Assembly (NCBI RefSeq): GCF_902477725.1
Contig: NZ_CABSIF010000014.1
Location: 1-64,000 of the forward strand
Length of the DNA stretch: 64,000 nt
Direction of reading: 5' to 3'
From: an uncultured Desulfovibrio sp.
Lineage (GTDB): Bacteria > Desulfobacterota > Desulfovibrionia > Desulfovibrionales > Desulfovibrionaceae
Shown here: in pieces, positions 33,868 to 42,764 of the stretch
How positions within the stretch are numbered: the first letter of the stretch is position 1
Layout of the letters: each line of letters starts with the position of its first letter
Notes under the pieces: model-generated
Databases searched by the model: none
The model's input: the letters and a program-made list of their open reading frames with translations, nothing else
What the model was told of the DNA's origin: nothing
Made by a program: the position numbers and the translations under genes

Positions 33868-35616
33868 TCAGTTCGCCTGTCCTTCCAGTTCCGCCAGATG
33901 GTTGCGGGCAAAATCCAGGCTGGCGTCAAGCTCCAGCGCGGCGCTCAGATATTCGCGGGCCTGCTCGGCATTGCCCATGAATTTTTCGCACAGGCCGAGG
34001 TTGGCGAGGTCCATTGCAGAACCTTTGTCCACCCGCAGTACAGCCTTAAAGGCCTCTGCCGCCTTGGCGTAGTCGCCGGTCTTGAAGTGGGCCACGCCAA
34101 GCAGATTGCCGTATTCCTTCATGTCCGGGCAGAGCTTGGCAGCGGCTGCCAGCGCAGGCAGGGCCTCCTGCCAGCGGCATTCGAGGGTATCTGCATAGCC
34201 AAGGTAAAAGGAGGCCAGAGCCTGGGAATCTGCGTCGGGTTGCAGAGGCACGGCTGCGGCAAAGGCGCTGCGGGCCGTGTTGAAATCTTCCGCGCGCAGG
34301 GCCAGCATGCCTTCAAAGAATGGCAGAAAATGCGCGCCGGGATAGCATGATTCCAGCACTTTCAGGCCGTGCAGCACTGTCTCCGCATCGGCTTCTTCCA
34401 CGAGTTTGCGGCCCACAAAGAGTCCAAGGCTCTGGTTGCGGTCGCGTTCGCGAAAATGCAGGCCCGGTACAATGCTGTAATGGGTGGGGATGCCGAGGCG
34501 CGGGTGCGTGGTTTCTACCGCGTAGAGTTCCAGCGGGGCAAGGCCGCGCAGGGCTGTGAGCAGTTCTTCACGGATATCGGCATTCTCCACGGTGGGCAGG
34601 CTGGCGAGGGAGACGGTTGGGCCTTCGATAAGCCAGTTGACCTGTTCAAGGGTCGTGTACTTGGAAAGGCCCGAAGCTTCGTAGCAGGCGCGGGTGCAAA
34701 AATCGCCTGCAAGCTGGGCAACTTCCGTAACCGCGCGGATGGCCGCCTTGGCAGGAGAAGCCGCAGTGCCGGCGGTGTAGACGATTTCAGAACTGTCGGG
34801 AAAGGTTTTGGGATCCCAGGCCACGGCGGCAACCGTGGGCAGGGGCATGCCCTGCGAAAAATCTTTCAGCACAATATGCACGCCCTCGCGCTCAAAGGCC
34901 GCCAGCAGTTCGGCCAGCACCGGGTCAAAGGCGCAGGATGCCGGGTCGATGGTGGGCGTGGTGGGCAGGTTGCGGTCAACGCGGCAGCACACGTGGCGCT
35001 CGATCAATTCGCTCAGGCCTTGCAACAGCGATTCTTCGCGGCTGTTGCCAGCCGAGGTGCCGTTGAATTCGCCAAGCAGTTTGAACCAGTCCAGCGGGAG
35101 CCACACGGTTTTGCCGTCCAGCAGGCGGGTAGCGGGGTAGAACTGCCAGCGCGTGAGATCAAGCACACGGCGGGCATCCTGAGGCGAAAGGGTGTCGTCC
35201 ACCGAGCGCAGCATGGCCTCAATGGGCAGCAGATCACTGCCAAAACGGGCCTCGGCCTCGCTCCAGGTGGCGCTGACCATGTGGGGGCGTTCTTCCCAAA
35301 AGCTGAAAAAGGCAAAACGCTCCATCAGTTCCATGAGGGCCGAAGCCTCGGCCTGTTCGGCGGAGGAGCCTTTGCCCATCTGCTTGCGGGTGGGCATGAT
35401 ACGGCGGGCATCGGCACCGCACACGCTCAGAAACACGGGAATGCCAAGCCTGCCCACGTCCACGCGGCGCGTTTTTGACAGGATATCGAGGCGGGAGGAA
35501 TCCAGCCGCTCGCGCACACGGGCAATGGTCTGCGCGGGGCTCATGGTTTTGTCCAGGTCGCGCGTGTAGCCCTTGGGGCAGGGGGCCAGGGTTATGATGG
35601 GCAACTGCTCGTTCAT
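33868..35616 (-). CDS. YcaO-domain protein with C-terminal TPR repeats
   Basis: YcaO enzymes use ATP to activate amide bonds, forming azolines or thioamides. In 582 aa the ATP/Mg motifs are intact: GKGSSAEQAEASALMELMER (residues 81-100), NGTSAGNSREESLLQGLSEL (about 190-210) and RAVTEVAQLAG. The C-terminal 150 residues are TPR repeats (FYLGYADTLECRWQEALPAL, GVAHFKTGDYAKAAEAFKAV). There is no proline-rich PxPxP tail of the peptide-cyclodehydratase class. That matches the E. coli YcaO group linked to ribosomal protein S12 methylthiolation. It starts in a 4-base overlap with the methyltransferase gene. Substrate unknown. Confidence 0.9.
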   Translation of the reverse strand: MNEQLPIITLAPCPKGYTRDLDKTMSPAQTIARVRERLDSSRLDILSKTRRVDVGRLGIPVFLSVCGADARRIMPTRKQMGKGSSAEQAEASALMELMERFAFFSFWEERPHMVSATWSEAEARFGSDLLPIEAMLRSVDDTLSPQDARRVLDLTRWQFYPATRLLDGKTVWLPLDWFKLLGEFNGTSAGNSREESLLQGLSELIERHVCCRVDRNLPTTPTIDPASCAFDPVLAELLAAFEREGVHIVLKDFSQGMPLPTVAAVAWDPKTFPDSSEIVYTAGTAASPAKAAIRAVTEVAQLAGDFCTRACYEASGLSKYTTLEQVNWLIEGPTVSLASLPTVENADIREELLTALRGLAPLELYAVETTHPRLGIPTHYSIVPGLHFRERDRNQSLGLFVGRKLVEEADAETVLHGLKVLESCYPGAHFLPFFEGMLALRAEDFNTARSAFAAAVPLQPDADSQALASFYLGYADTLECRWQEALPALAAAAKLCPDMKEYGNLLGVAHFKTGDYAKAAEAFKAVLRVDKGSAMDLANLGLCEKFMGNAEQAREYLSAALELDASLDFARNHLAELEGQAN

Positions 35617-36389
35617 GGCCGCTCCAGAATCAGAATACTGTACAGACGGCGCTGTTCTTCGCCGTTTTCATCGTGGGATTTAACGCCGATGCGGCCTTCG
35701 GTAATTTTGAAGGTCTTGGCCGCGATTTTGCCAAAATGGGGTTTGCCACGGGCCACGTCGGTGCAGAAAAAGGCCTTGCCGCCGGGTGCTAGGTGGCGAT
35801 CCACAAATTTGACCAACGGCCTGTGCAGGTCGTCCAGATAGAGGATTTCCGAGGCGGCGATAATGTCAAAGCCGCTGGCAAAGCGCGGGTCGCGGCCCGG
35901 CGCGGTCACGTCCACGTGGGTGACCTCGATTTGGTCGCCCAGACCGTTGCGCAGCACGTTGGCCCTGGCAAAACGCAGGGCCTGCTCCACCACATCGCTC
36001 AGCACCACACGCGCAAATCCGTAGCGGGCAGCCACTAGGCTCAGCGCGCCGCAGCCAGCGCCAAGCTCCAGCAGGCTTTTGCCCTGCGGTTCATACTTGC
36101 GCAGCAAACGGCCCAACACAAACGAACCGGGCCAAAGCTTTGCCCACAGGGGCAGATCCTTGAGCGGATCATGGATGGCCTTGCGTTGCAGCAGCTTGTC
36201 CAGATGCGCGCTCATGTTCTGTATGGAGAGCACCTGAAGGGGATTTTCGTCCACATGCAGCGGCTCGAATTCCACATCAAAATCGGTGCGGATGCGTTCC
36301 AGCAGGGTCTCAAGTTCGGCGGCATGGGCCGGGGAAAGACTGGTCGATGTTTCCTCGGGTGACAGAGGCGGACACAGGGAGTCAGACAT
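35613..36389 (-). CDS. Class I SAM-dependent methyltransferase (Methyltransf_16-like)
   Basis: A 258-aa methyltransferase. It has the SAM motif LLELGAGCGALSLVAARYG, acidic residue in VLSDV, and an ASEILYLDDLH motif IV region. The N-terminal block (DPLKDLPLWAKLWPGSFVLG) is typical of lysine methyltransferases related to METTL21 and ETF-beta KMT, which act on proteins. The start at ATG 36389 has AAGGA upstream. It is translationally coupled to the YcaO gene by ATGA, so both probably act on one protein or peptide. Confidence 0.88.
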   Translation of the reverse strand: MSDSLCPPLSPEETSTSLSPAHAAELETLLERIRTDFDVEFEPLHVDENPLQVLSIQNMSAHLDKLLQRKAIHDPLKDLPLWAKLWPGSFVLGRLLRKYEPQGKSLLELGAGCGALSLVAARYGFARVVLSDVVEQALRFARANVLRNGLGDQIEVTHVDVTAPGRDPRFASGFDIIAASEILYLDDLHRPLVKFVDRHLAPGGKAFFCTDVARGKPHFGKIAAKTFKITEGRIGVKSHDENGEEQRRLYSILILERP

Positions 36390-36435
36390 GGATGTTCCTT
36401 GCAAAGGGGAATACAAAGGCTTCGATAAGTTAGTT

Positions 36436-36464
36436 ACTATACCCGCATTTGAGGCGCATGGCAA
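36436..36464 (-). promoter_or_regulatory. Promoter of the methyltransferase-YcaO operon
   Basis: On the minus strand TTGCCA (36459-36464), a 17-base spacer and TATAGT (36436-36441). Confidence 0.65.
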
Positions 36465-36618
36465 TCCTTATTGATTAAGTAGGTATTGCGGTGGGCCAGC
36501 GCCACGCAAAAGAGGTTCGGCCCGCCAAAGGGACTCGACCCGGCAGGGGAAGTCTGGCATTGTTGGCTGGTCGGCTGGTGTGCCAGTGGCCCCGCCGCAA
36601 ACACTGAGCGAGAGGATT

Positions 36619-37467
36619 ATGAAGCAGATTTTTCGTTTGGAAATGGTTGTGGCCGAAGAAGATGCAGACCGCGCCACCGGCTTGCTGACCTTGGGTGTGC
36701 CCTTTGGCTGGGAAGAAGAAACCCTGCCCACGGGTGAAACCCGCTTTCGCGTGCATTGCGAAAACCCCGAATTCATCAACAACCTGCAAAGCGACCTTCA
36801 GGCCCGCATTCCCGCTGCGGAATACACCCTGACCACGCTTGAGGATCAGGACTGGCTGGCAGCATGGCGGCAGTTTTTTACGCCTGTGCCCTGCGGCAAC
36901 CGTTTTGTGGTGCTGCCCCCCTGGCTTGCCGACAGCAATGATTTCCCTGGTCGGGAAAAGATTGTTATCGAGCCCAAGAGCGCGTTTGGCACGGGCCATC
37001 ATGCCACCACGGCCCTGTGCCTCACCGTGCTGAGCGGGCTTGTGGAAGCCGGGCGCGTCAAGCCGGGCCAGCATTTTCTGGATCTCGGCACCGGCTCGGG
37101 CGTGCTTGGCATTGCCTGCTGCAAGAGCGGCCTGACCGGTGAAGGCTACGACATCGACATGCTGGCCGTGGAAAATGCCATTGAAAACAGGCAGATCAAC
37201 GGAATCGAAGGCTTTGAAGTGGGCCTTGGCAGCATAGACGCCCTTGAAGGCCGTACCTATGATCTGGTGCTGGCAAATATTCTGGCCCGCCCGCTGATTG
37301 ATCTTGCCCAGCGCATTGTGTGGGCCTGCAAGCCCGGCGCATGCCTGGTGCTCTCCGGCCTGCTTGAAATTCAGGCCGACAGCGTGGAAGAAGCCTACAT
37401 GGCCCAATGCCTGCCCAAGCCCCGCCGCGTTATTGACGGCGAGTGGTGCGCGCTGGTCTGGGATTAG
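36619..37467 (+). CDS. prmA: Ribosomal protein L11 methyltransferase
   Basis: Trimethylates L11 at several lysines and its N-terminus. The 282-aa protein has the N-terminal substrate-recognition domain, the WLAAWRQFFTPVP linker, then the catalytic core: EPKSAFGTGHHATT, SAM motif LDLGTGSGVLGIA and the NILARPL block near motif IV. GAGAGG precedes ATG 36619. It is divergent from the methyltransferase-YcaO operon. The next ORF overlaps its end. Confidence 0.94.
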   Translation: MKQIFRLEMVVAEEDADRATGLLTLGVPFGWEEETLPTGETRFRVHCENPEFINNLQSDLQARIPAAEYTLTTLEDQDWLAAWRQFFTPVPCGNRFVVLPPWLADSNDFPGREKIVIEPKSAFGTGHHATTALCLTVLSGLVEAGRVKPGQHFLDLGTGSGVLGIACCKSGLTGEGYDIDMLAVENAIENRQINGIEGFEVGLGSIDALEGRTYDLVLANILARPLIDLAQRIVWACKPGACLVLSGLLEIQADSVEEAYMAQCLPKPRRVIDGEWCALVWD

Positions 37468-37799
37468 CATTGACGGTATTTGCTCTGGCGACTGCGGCGG
37501 CGCAGGCGGATATTTCGTCTGCGTTGCCCGGTTTGCCTATTGTTCTTGCGCCGGAAACCGCCCCGGCACTGCTCTTTGCCATATTGGTCGGGCTTGGTGT
37601 GGTCTTGCAGTTTGCGGGCAGGTTTTACGCCAGCCGTGGCGCAGCCCTGCTTGGAGCGGGCCTTGTGCTCGGCGCGGGCCTGTTTGACCGCGACCCGGTG
37701 CTGGTGGTTGGGCAGCTTGTGCTTGTGGCCGCCCTGTGGCCCAAGGCGCGCAAAAAGTCCCGCACGGCGGCAGGCCCGAGAAAACGAAATTCGGCCTAG
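37443..37799 (+). CDS. Small hydrophobic membrane protein, 118 aa
   Basis: Three to four hydrophobic helices (ALTVFALATAAAQA, LLFAILVGLGVVLQFAG, AALLGAGLVLGAGLF, LVVGQLVLVAALWP) and a basic C-terminal tail (KARKKSRTAAGPRKR). The start could be GTG 37443, overlapping prmA by 25 bases, or TTG 37470. It may belong to the prmA transcript. I recognise no family. The codon pattern is consistent with a real gene, but the weak start lowers confidence. Confidence 0.5.
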   Translation: MVRAGLGLALTVFALATAAAQADISSALPGLPIVLAPETAPALLFAILVGLGVVLQFAGRFYASRGAALLGAGLVLGAGLFDRDPVLVVGQLVLVAALWPKARKKSRTAAGPRKRNSA

Positions 37800-37902
37800 A
37801 ATCAGGGCATTGCTTTGCGCAGCGTTCCACCCTGATCGGGGGCGGGAATCTGCCCGGAACTCAGCCCGGAATTTTGTGCAATGCGCAGGCAGGCTGTTCG
37901 TG

Positions 37903-38745
37903 CTATCGGCGCTGATCCCAGGTGGGGATGGGCGGCGGGGTGTAGTTATCGAGATCTTTTAGCGTCGTGCCCATGCGGGTAGGACGTCCGTTGGGGCCGC
38001 GCAGCACAGGCCCGCAAGACTGCGCTTCAATGACGGGCGGAATGCTCGCCGGGTCGGGGCGCAGCACTTCATCCGCTGAATGCAGATAGGGCAGGGGGTC
38101 AACGGCCTTGCCCGAGGCGTCCAGCAGGCCAAAGTGCAGGTGGGCCCCGGTGGTTCTGCCGGTACAGCCCACAAGCCCCACAGGTTCGCCTGTGGCAACG
38201 CGTTGCCCGGTTTTTACCAGAGTCTTTGACATGTGCCCGTAGCGCGCCGTCATGCCGTCTTCCTGTCGGATGTCAACGGAGATGCCCAGAGGACCGTTTT
38301 CGCCAGCGCGGATGACTGTGCCGGGCTTGAAGGCCGTGACAGGCCAGCCCATGTGCGCGCGAATGTCTATGCCCCCATGATCGCGCATGACCATGCCGCG
38401 CCTGCTGAGCCAGCCGGGCATGCGGCGGTTGCCAAAGGGGGATGTAATCAGCTCTCGCAGAGGCGGCAAGGAACGGCAGACCTCGGCATTGGCGGCTGTC
38501 TTGGGATGGGCTGATTCCGGTATTGCTGGCGAAGATTCAGGCTCTGCACGCTGGCTGCTGGCAGAAGTGCTCTGCGCTTCGGTTTGCCCGGCTTCTGGTT
38601 CAGCGCTGGATTGCTGATCCGTGCTGGGTTCCGCAACAAGTTTCTCGCTGTCGGCAGCAGGCGCAACCGGTGCGCCCACGGCAGGCGGGCAGCCAAGGGC
38701 TATGCAGAGGGCGGCAGGCGCGAGTCTGCTCAGAAATTTCGACAC
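37903..38745 (-). CDS. Secreted M23-family metallopeptidase
   Basis: A LytM-type peptidase, probably cutting peptidoglycan cross-links. The GTG start at 38745 has GGGAG five bases upstream and gives a signal peptide (MSKFLSRLAPAALCIALG...). A Ser/Glu/Ala-rich linker of about 70 residues leads to the catalytic domain. The zinc ligands appear intact: HGGIDI (His, Asp) and the second His pair in GAHLHFGL. SPFGNRR begins the domain. About 50 residues follow it, with a proline-rich end. Expected location is the periplasm. Confidence 0.9.
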   Translation of the reverse strand: MSKFLSRLAPAALCIALGCPPAVGAPVAPAADSEKLVAEPSTDQQSSAEPEAGQTEAQSTSASSQRAEPESSPAIPESAHPKTAANAEVCRSLPPLRELITSPFGNRRMPGWLSRRGMVMRDHGGIDIRAHMGWPVTAFKPGTVIRAGENGPLGISVDIRQEDGMTARYGHMSKTLVKTGQRVATGEPVGLVGCTGRTTGAHLHFGLLDASGKAVDPLPYLHSADEVLRPDPASIPPVIEAQSCGPVLRGPNGRPTRMGTTLKDLDNYTPPPIPTWDQRR

Positions 38746-38872
38746 GTTTTCTCCCAGGCTGCTGGCTGCGCGTTTTGAGCGCGAACAGGTCGGCAGCATA
38801 CGGCCCACTGTAAAAAAAGCAAGCCAGGCTTACTGCTAGTATGGCGAAAAGCCCGGCACAAGGAGGCAGCAC

Positions 38873-39733
38873 ATGCAGTTACGATCCATCACCGGAGACG
38901 TCACAGGGCGTCCCACCATTGATGGCGCAGGTGTGCGCCTTGTGCGCGTGCTTGGTTCGCCCACAGTCAAAACATTTGATCCCTTTCTTATGCTTGATGC
39001 CTTTGATTCCGTAAATCCGGAGGATTACGTAAAGGGTTTTCCCATGCATCCTCACCGGGGCATTGAAACGTTCACCTATCTTGTGAATGGCGTCATCGAG
39101 CACAAGGACAGCCTGGGCAATGCTGGCGTTATCCGTGATGGCGGCTGCCAGTGGATGACCGCCGGGAGCGGCATCCTGCATCAGGAGATGCCCCTTGCCT
39201 CGCCGCGCATGCTCGGCCTGCAACTCTGGATCAATCTGCCGGCCGCCCACAAGATGACCGATCCCAAGTACCGCGACATCACCCTCGATATGGTGCCACG
39301 TGTTGAGGAAGAGGCCGCTTCCGTGGCCGTGGTCGCGGGTGAATACAAGGGGGTTGAAGGTGCTGCGCGCGGCGACTATGTGGACGTGCGTTTTCTGGAC
39401 GTGCGCCTCAAGCCCGGCGCGCGCTGGCAGGTGGAAACAAACCCCGCGCACACGGTTTTTGCCTATTTGTATGCTGGTGACTGCTTCTTGATGGATGGCA
39501 GGGAGCCAATGCTGGCCCGCCACGCCTACCTGCTGGGCGAGGGGGACACCGTGGCCTTTGAAGGCGGCGAAGAAGAATGCCGCTTTGTACTGGTTTCCGG
39601 TGCACCCCTGCGGGAGCCGGTTGCCTGGGGCGGCCCCATTGTCATGAATACAGATGAAGAGCTGATGCAGGCGTATTTTGAAATTGAAGAAGGCAGATTC
39701 ATCAAGCACTGGCTTCCATCTGCGCAGAATTAG
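38873..39733 (+). CDS. Pirin family protein
   Basis: A 286-aa bicupin. The N-terminal metal site is complete: HPHRGIET holds two histidines and ILHQE the other His and the Glu. Bacterial pirins such as YhhW can have quercetin dioxygenase activity, and others bind metabolic enzymes, so the role here is open. AAGGAGG lies six bases before the start. It is transcribed divergently from the peptidase and ends 26 bases before the znu promoter. Confidence 0.93.
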   Translation: MQLRSITGDVTGRPTIDGAGVRLVRVLGSPTVKTFDPFLMLDAFDSVNPEDYVKGFPMHPHRGIETFTYLVNGVIEHKDSLGNAGVIRDGGCQWMTAGSGILHQEMPLASPRMLGLQLWINLPAAHKMTDPKYRDITLDMVPRVEEEAASVAVVAGEYKGVEGAARGDYVDVRFLDVRLKPGARWQVETNPAHTVFAYLYAGDCFLMDGREPMLARHAYLLGEGDTVAFEGGEEECRFVLVSGAPLREPVAWGGPIVMNTDEELMQAYFEIEEGRFIKHWLPSAQN

Positions 39734-39759
39734 CCGCTGGCGGATTGAAAATATCCGGC

Positions 39760-39788
39760 TTGACACGGCTGCTGCGGGGTCTTATCTG
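39760..39788 (+). promoter_or_regulatory. Promoter of znuACB
   Basis: TTGACA (39760-39765), a 17-base spacer and TATCTG (39783-39788). A small palindrome, TTTGC-TTT-GCAAA at 39794-39806, lies at the expected start and could bind a zinc repressor, but it does not clearly match a Zur box. Confidence 0.65.
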
Positions 39789-39820
39789 ACCAATTTGCTT
39801 TGCAAACAGGAGCAAGTACC

Positions 39821-40873
39821 ATGCACAATTGTATTTCTGTCTTGTTTCGTAAGGGCAAACATCACGGCCTGGCACTTTTATGCACGCTGCTTGTATCCGC
39901 TTTTGCGGTTACTGGCGCTTTTGCAGCCGAGCCCAAGGTGCGCGTTCTTGCCACCACCTATCCCGTGTATCTGCTGACCCGCGCCGTTGTCCAGACAAGC
40001 CCGGATGTGCAGGTTGACCTGCTCATTCCCGCCCAGACCGGCTGCCCGCACGACTACGCGCTGACCCCCAAGGACATGCAAAAACTCTCCAAGGCCAATG
40101 TTGTGATCATCAACGGCCTGGGCATGGAGTCCTTTCTGGAAAAGCCGCTTGCCGCCGCAGGCAAGAAGATCAGCATCATCGACAGCAGCAAGGGCGTAAA
40201 CGCCATTGCTGAAGAGCATGACGAAGATCACGATGCCGACCACGACAAGGCGGACGCCGCCCATAAGGATGACCACAACCCTGCGGCAGCGGCAAAAGGG
40301 CATGATCATGCTCATGAACACGGTCACGGCCATGACCATGGGCACGACCACGGCGGCCTGAATCCGCACGCTTTTTCCAGCCCGCTGCAAGCTGCAGTGA
40401 TGGCGCGTAACATTGGCCGTGGCCTTGCTGCGGCTGCGCCCGTTGCCGCAAAAAACTGCCCGCAGGCTGCGGAAGCCTATGCCGCCAGGCTTGAGACTCT
40501 GGGCCAGCGCCTTGCCGCCGTGGGGGCCAATGCCGCCAACAAAAATGTGGTGGCCCTGCACGATGGTATGGCCTACCTTGTGCGCGATGCCGGTCTGAAC
40601 CTTGTAGATGTGATTCAGGAAGATGAAGAGGCCCAGCCTTCTGCGGCGCGCCTGCTTGATCTCGTAAAAAAAATAAGAGAATCCAAGCCTGTTGTGCTCA
40701 TTGGCGAGCCGCAGTATTCGGATAAGCCCGTGCTCGCGCTTGCGGCAGAAACGGGTGTTCCGGCAGTGCAGCTTGACCCGCTGGCCTCGGGGGCGTCTGA
40801 CGCGTCCCTTGATTATTATGAAACTGTCATGTCCAAAAACATTGCCACGCTAGAGAAATATTTTGGCAAATAA
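39821..40873 (+). CDS. znuA: Zinc ABC transporter, substrate-binding protein
   Basis: Captures zinc in the periplasm. The 350-aa protein has a signal peptide ending near AFAAEP. The family fold is clear: TTYPVYLLTRAV, CPHDYALTPKD (first metal His), NPHAFSSP, ALHDGMAYL and a C-terminal IGEPQYSDKP. A His/Asp-rich loop (about residues 130-180; HDHAHEHGHGHDHGHDHGG) marks it as a zinc rather than manganese carrier. AGGAG lies 8 bases before ATG 39821. First of three overlapping genes. Confidence 0.94.
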   Translation: MHNCISVLFRKGKHHGLALLCTLLVSAFAVTGAFAAEPKVRVLATTYPVYLLTRAVVQTSPDVQVDLLIPAQTGCPHDYALTPKDMQKLSKANVVIINGLGMESFLEKPLAAAGKKISIIDSSKGVNAIAEEHDEDHDADHDKADAAHKDDHNPAAAAKGHDHAHEHGHGHDHGHDHGGLNPHAFSSPLQAAVMARNIGRGLAAAAPVAAKNCPQAAEAYAARLETLGQRLAAVGANAANKNVVALHDGMAYLVRDAGLNLVDVIQEDEEAQPSAARLLDLVKKIRESKPVVLIGEPQYSDKPVLALAAETGVPAVQLDPLASGASDASLDYYETVMSKNIATLEKYFGK

Positions 40874-41789
40874 GAGCTTGCTTGCCCCCTCGGTCTGCTT
40901 TGAGAATGTATGCCTCAGCCGGGGGGGCAATCGTATTCTGAACAATATCTGCGTCACCGCGCCAGCTGGTGGCAGCACGGTTCTTGTAGGCCCTAACGGA
41001 GCGGGCAAGACCACGCTGCTGCTCTGCCTTATTGGTGAAATGGCCTATACGGGATGCATCCAGTTTGCCGGCCTTGAGCGCCAGCCCCGCATGGCCTATG
41101 TGCCGCAGCATCTGATTATGGATCGCAGCCTGCCCCTGCGCGTGTGCGAATTTCTGGCCCTGAGCCGTCAGCGCCAGCCCTTGTGGCTGGGACTGCGCCC
41201 TTGGGCGCGCAGCGAGGGACGGCAGCTTTTGCAGATGGTCAAGGCCGAGCATCTGGAGCAGAGCCGTATGGGCGACCTTTCTGGCGGCGAACTGCGCCGT
41301 GTGCTGCTGGCTGCGGCCCTTGGCCGCAATCCGGAACTGCTGGTGCTGGACGAGCCTGCGGCAGGCGTAGACGTGCGCGGCGAGAGGCTCTTTTGGGAAC
41401 TGCTGGACACCGCCCGGCGCGAGCGCGGCTTTACGCAGATCATGGTCAGCCACAATCTGCCTCTGGTGGCGCACTACGCAACCCACGTGATCTGCCTCAA
41501 CAAGACCGTATGCGCCACAGGCGCGCCGCGCGCCACGCTGACATCCTCCACCCTCATGGAGCTTTTTGGCGTGCCTATCCACCTGTACCCGGACCAGTGC
41601 GACCCTGAAGACCCTGGCTGCCCGCAGTGCGGCGTGGTGAGCGAAGCCGAGGGCTTGCTGCCCAACTATGCGGCCATAGAGCGGCGTGAGGCCGCCCGCC
41701 TGACTGCACGCCTCGCTGCCCGCATGAGCGCCTCACAGAGTGAACCCTGCGGCGAAAAAACGCCGGATCAGGGAGGTTCCCGTGCCTGA
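40863..41789 (+). CDS. znuC: Zinc ABC transporter, ATP-binding protein
   Basis: The 308-aa ATPase has Walker A GPNGAGKTT, Q-loop YVPQHL, signature LSGGELRRV, Walker B LLVLDEPAAGVD and H-loop VSHN. It starts with TTG 40863, 11 bases inside znuA. Past the ATPase core is a 65-residue tail with a cysteine cluster (DQCDPEDPGCPQCG) that could bind a metal. The cysteine-rich tail is not part of the E. coli protein. Confidence 0.93.
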   Translation: MANKSLLAPSVCFENVCLSRGGNRILNNICVTAPAGGSTVLVGPNGAGKTTLLLCLIGEMAYTGCIQFAGLERQPRMAYVPQHLIMDRSLPLRVCEFLALSRQRQPLWLGLRPWARSEGRQLLQMVKAEHLEQSRMGDLSGGELRRVLLAAALGRNPELLVLDEPAAGVDVRGERLFWELLDTARRERGFTQIMVSHNLPLVAHYATHVICLNKTVCATGAPRATLTSSTLMELFGVPIHLYPDQCDPEDPGCPQCGVVSEAEGLLPNYAAIERREAARLTARLAARMSASQSEPCGEKTPDQGGSRA

Positions 41790-42645
41790 TCTCAGCCCAA
41801 TATACGCGCTTATTTCCATGATTCCGCTTGATTGCCTGCAAATGCGCTTTATGCAGCAGGCCTTGCTCGGAGTGCTGCTGCTGGCCCCCATGGCCTCAGT
41901 GCTTGGGGTGGAAGTTATCAATTTTCGCATGGCCTTTTTTTCAGACGCCATCGGGCACTCGGCCTTTGCCGGGGTTGCGCTGGGGTTGATACTGGCTGTG
42001 CCGCCGCGTCTTGCCATGCCCCTGTTTGGTATTCTGGTGGGGCTTGGCATCATGGCTGTGCGTCGCAAGAGCGACCTTTCGTCCGACACCGTCATCGGCA
42101 TTGTTTTTTCTGCCGTGGTGGCTTTTGGCCTTGCCGTGGTGAGCCGGGCAGAAGGCGTGGGCAGGGACATGCAGCGCTTTCTTTACGGCGATATCCTTAC
42201 CATCACCGATGGCGAAATCGGCTTTCTGGCCTTGCTGTTTGTTGCCCTGCTGGCCTTTCAGGCCGTAGGCTACAACAGGCTGATGTGCATTGCCCTGAAC
42301 CCCGTTATGGCGCGGGTTCACGGTGTGCGCGTGGCGCTGTGGCAATATGCTTTTGCCGGGCTGCTGGCGCTGGTGGTGATGTTTTCCGTGTGGGCGGTGG
42401 GGGTGCTGCTGGTGACGGCCATGCTCATTGTGCCCGCCGCCACGGCCCGCAATTTTGCCCGTTCCGCGGGGGGTATGTTCTGGTGGGCGCTTCTTGTGGG
42501 CACAACATCCGCATTTGCAGGGCTGGCGCTTTCGGCTCAGGAATGGCTGGCTACGGCCAGCGGAGCCACCATTATTCTTGTGGCCTGCTGCTGGTTTGCT
42601 GTAAGCCTGTTTGCTGCAGGGGCCACGGGCCGCAGACGTTCCTGA
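41782..42645 (+). CDS. znuB: Zinc ABC transporter, permease
   Basis: A 287-aa ABC-3 family permease with about eight membrane helices; LGVEVINFRMAFFSDAIGHS and VGVLLVTAMLIVPAATAR are family hallmarks. The start is GTG 41782 with GGGAGG five bases before it, 8 bases inside znuC. It forms the channel with ZnuC on the cytoplasmic side. Confidence 0.93.
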   Translation: MPDLSPIYALISMIPLDCLQMRFMQQALLGVLLLAPMASVLGVEVINFRMAFFSDAIGHSAFAGVALGLILAVPPRLAMPLFGILVGLGIMAVRRKSDLSSDTVIGIVFSAVVAFGLAVVSRAEGVGRDMQRFLYGDILTITDGEIGFLALLFVALLAFQAVGYNRLMCIALNPVMARVHGVRVALWQYAFAGLLALVVMFSVWAVGVLLVTAMLIVPAATARNFARSAGGMFWWALLVGTTSAFAGLALSAQEWLATASGATIILVACCWFAVSLFAAGATGRRRS

Positions 42646-42704
42646 CGGCAGCGCCGCAGCGCATCTTTACGTCTGCTCTGGTACTCTTTGTTGTAATACC
42701 ACAA

Positions 42705-42740
42705 AAAACGCCTTCCCCTTTCAGTTGGGGAAGGCGTTTT
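42705..42740. terminator. Bidirectional terminator between znuB and tpx
   Basis: AAAACGCCTTCCCC and GGGGAAGGCGTTTT form a perfect 14-bp stem over an 8-base loop. Confidence 0.95.
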
Positions 42741-42764
42741 GGCTTTTGGGGTAGCTGTTATGAG

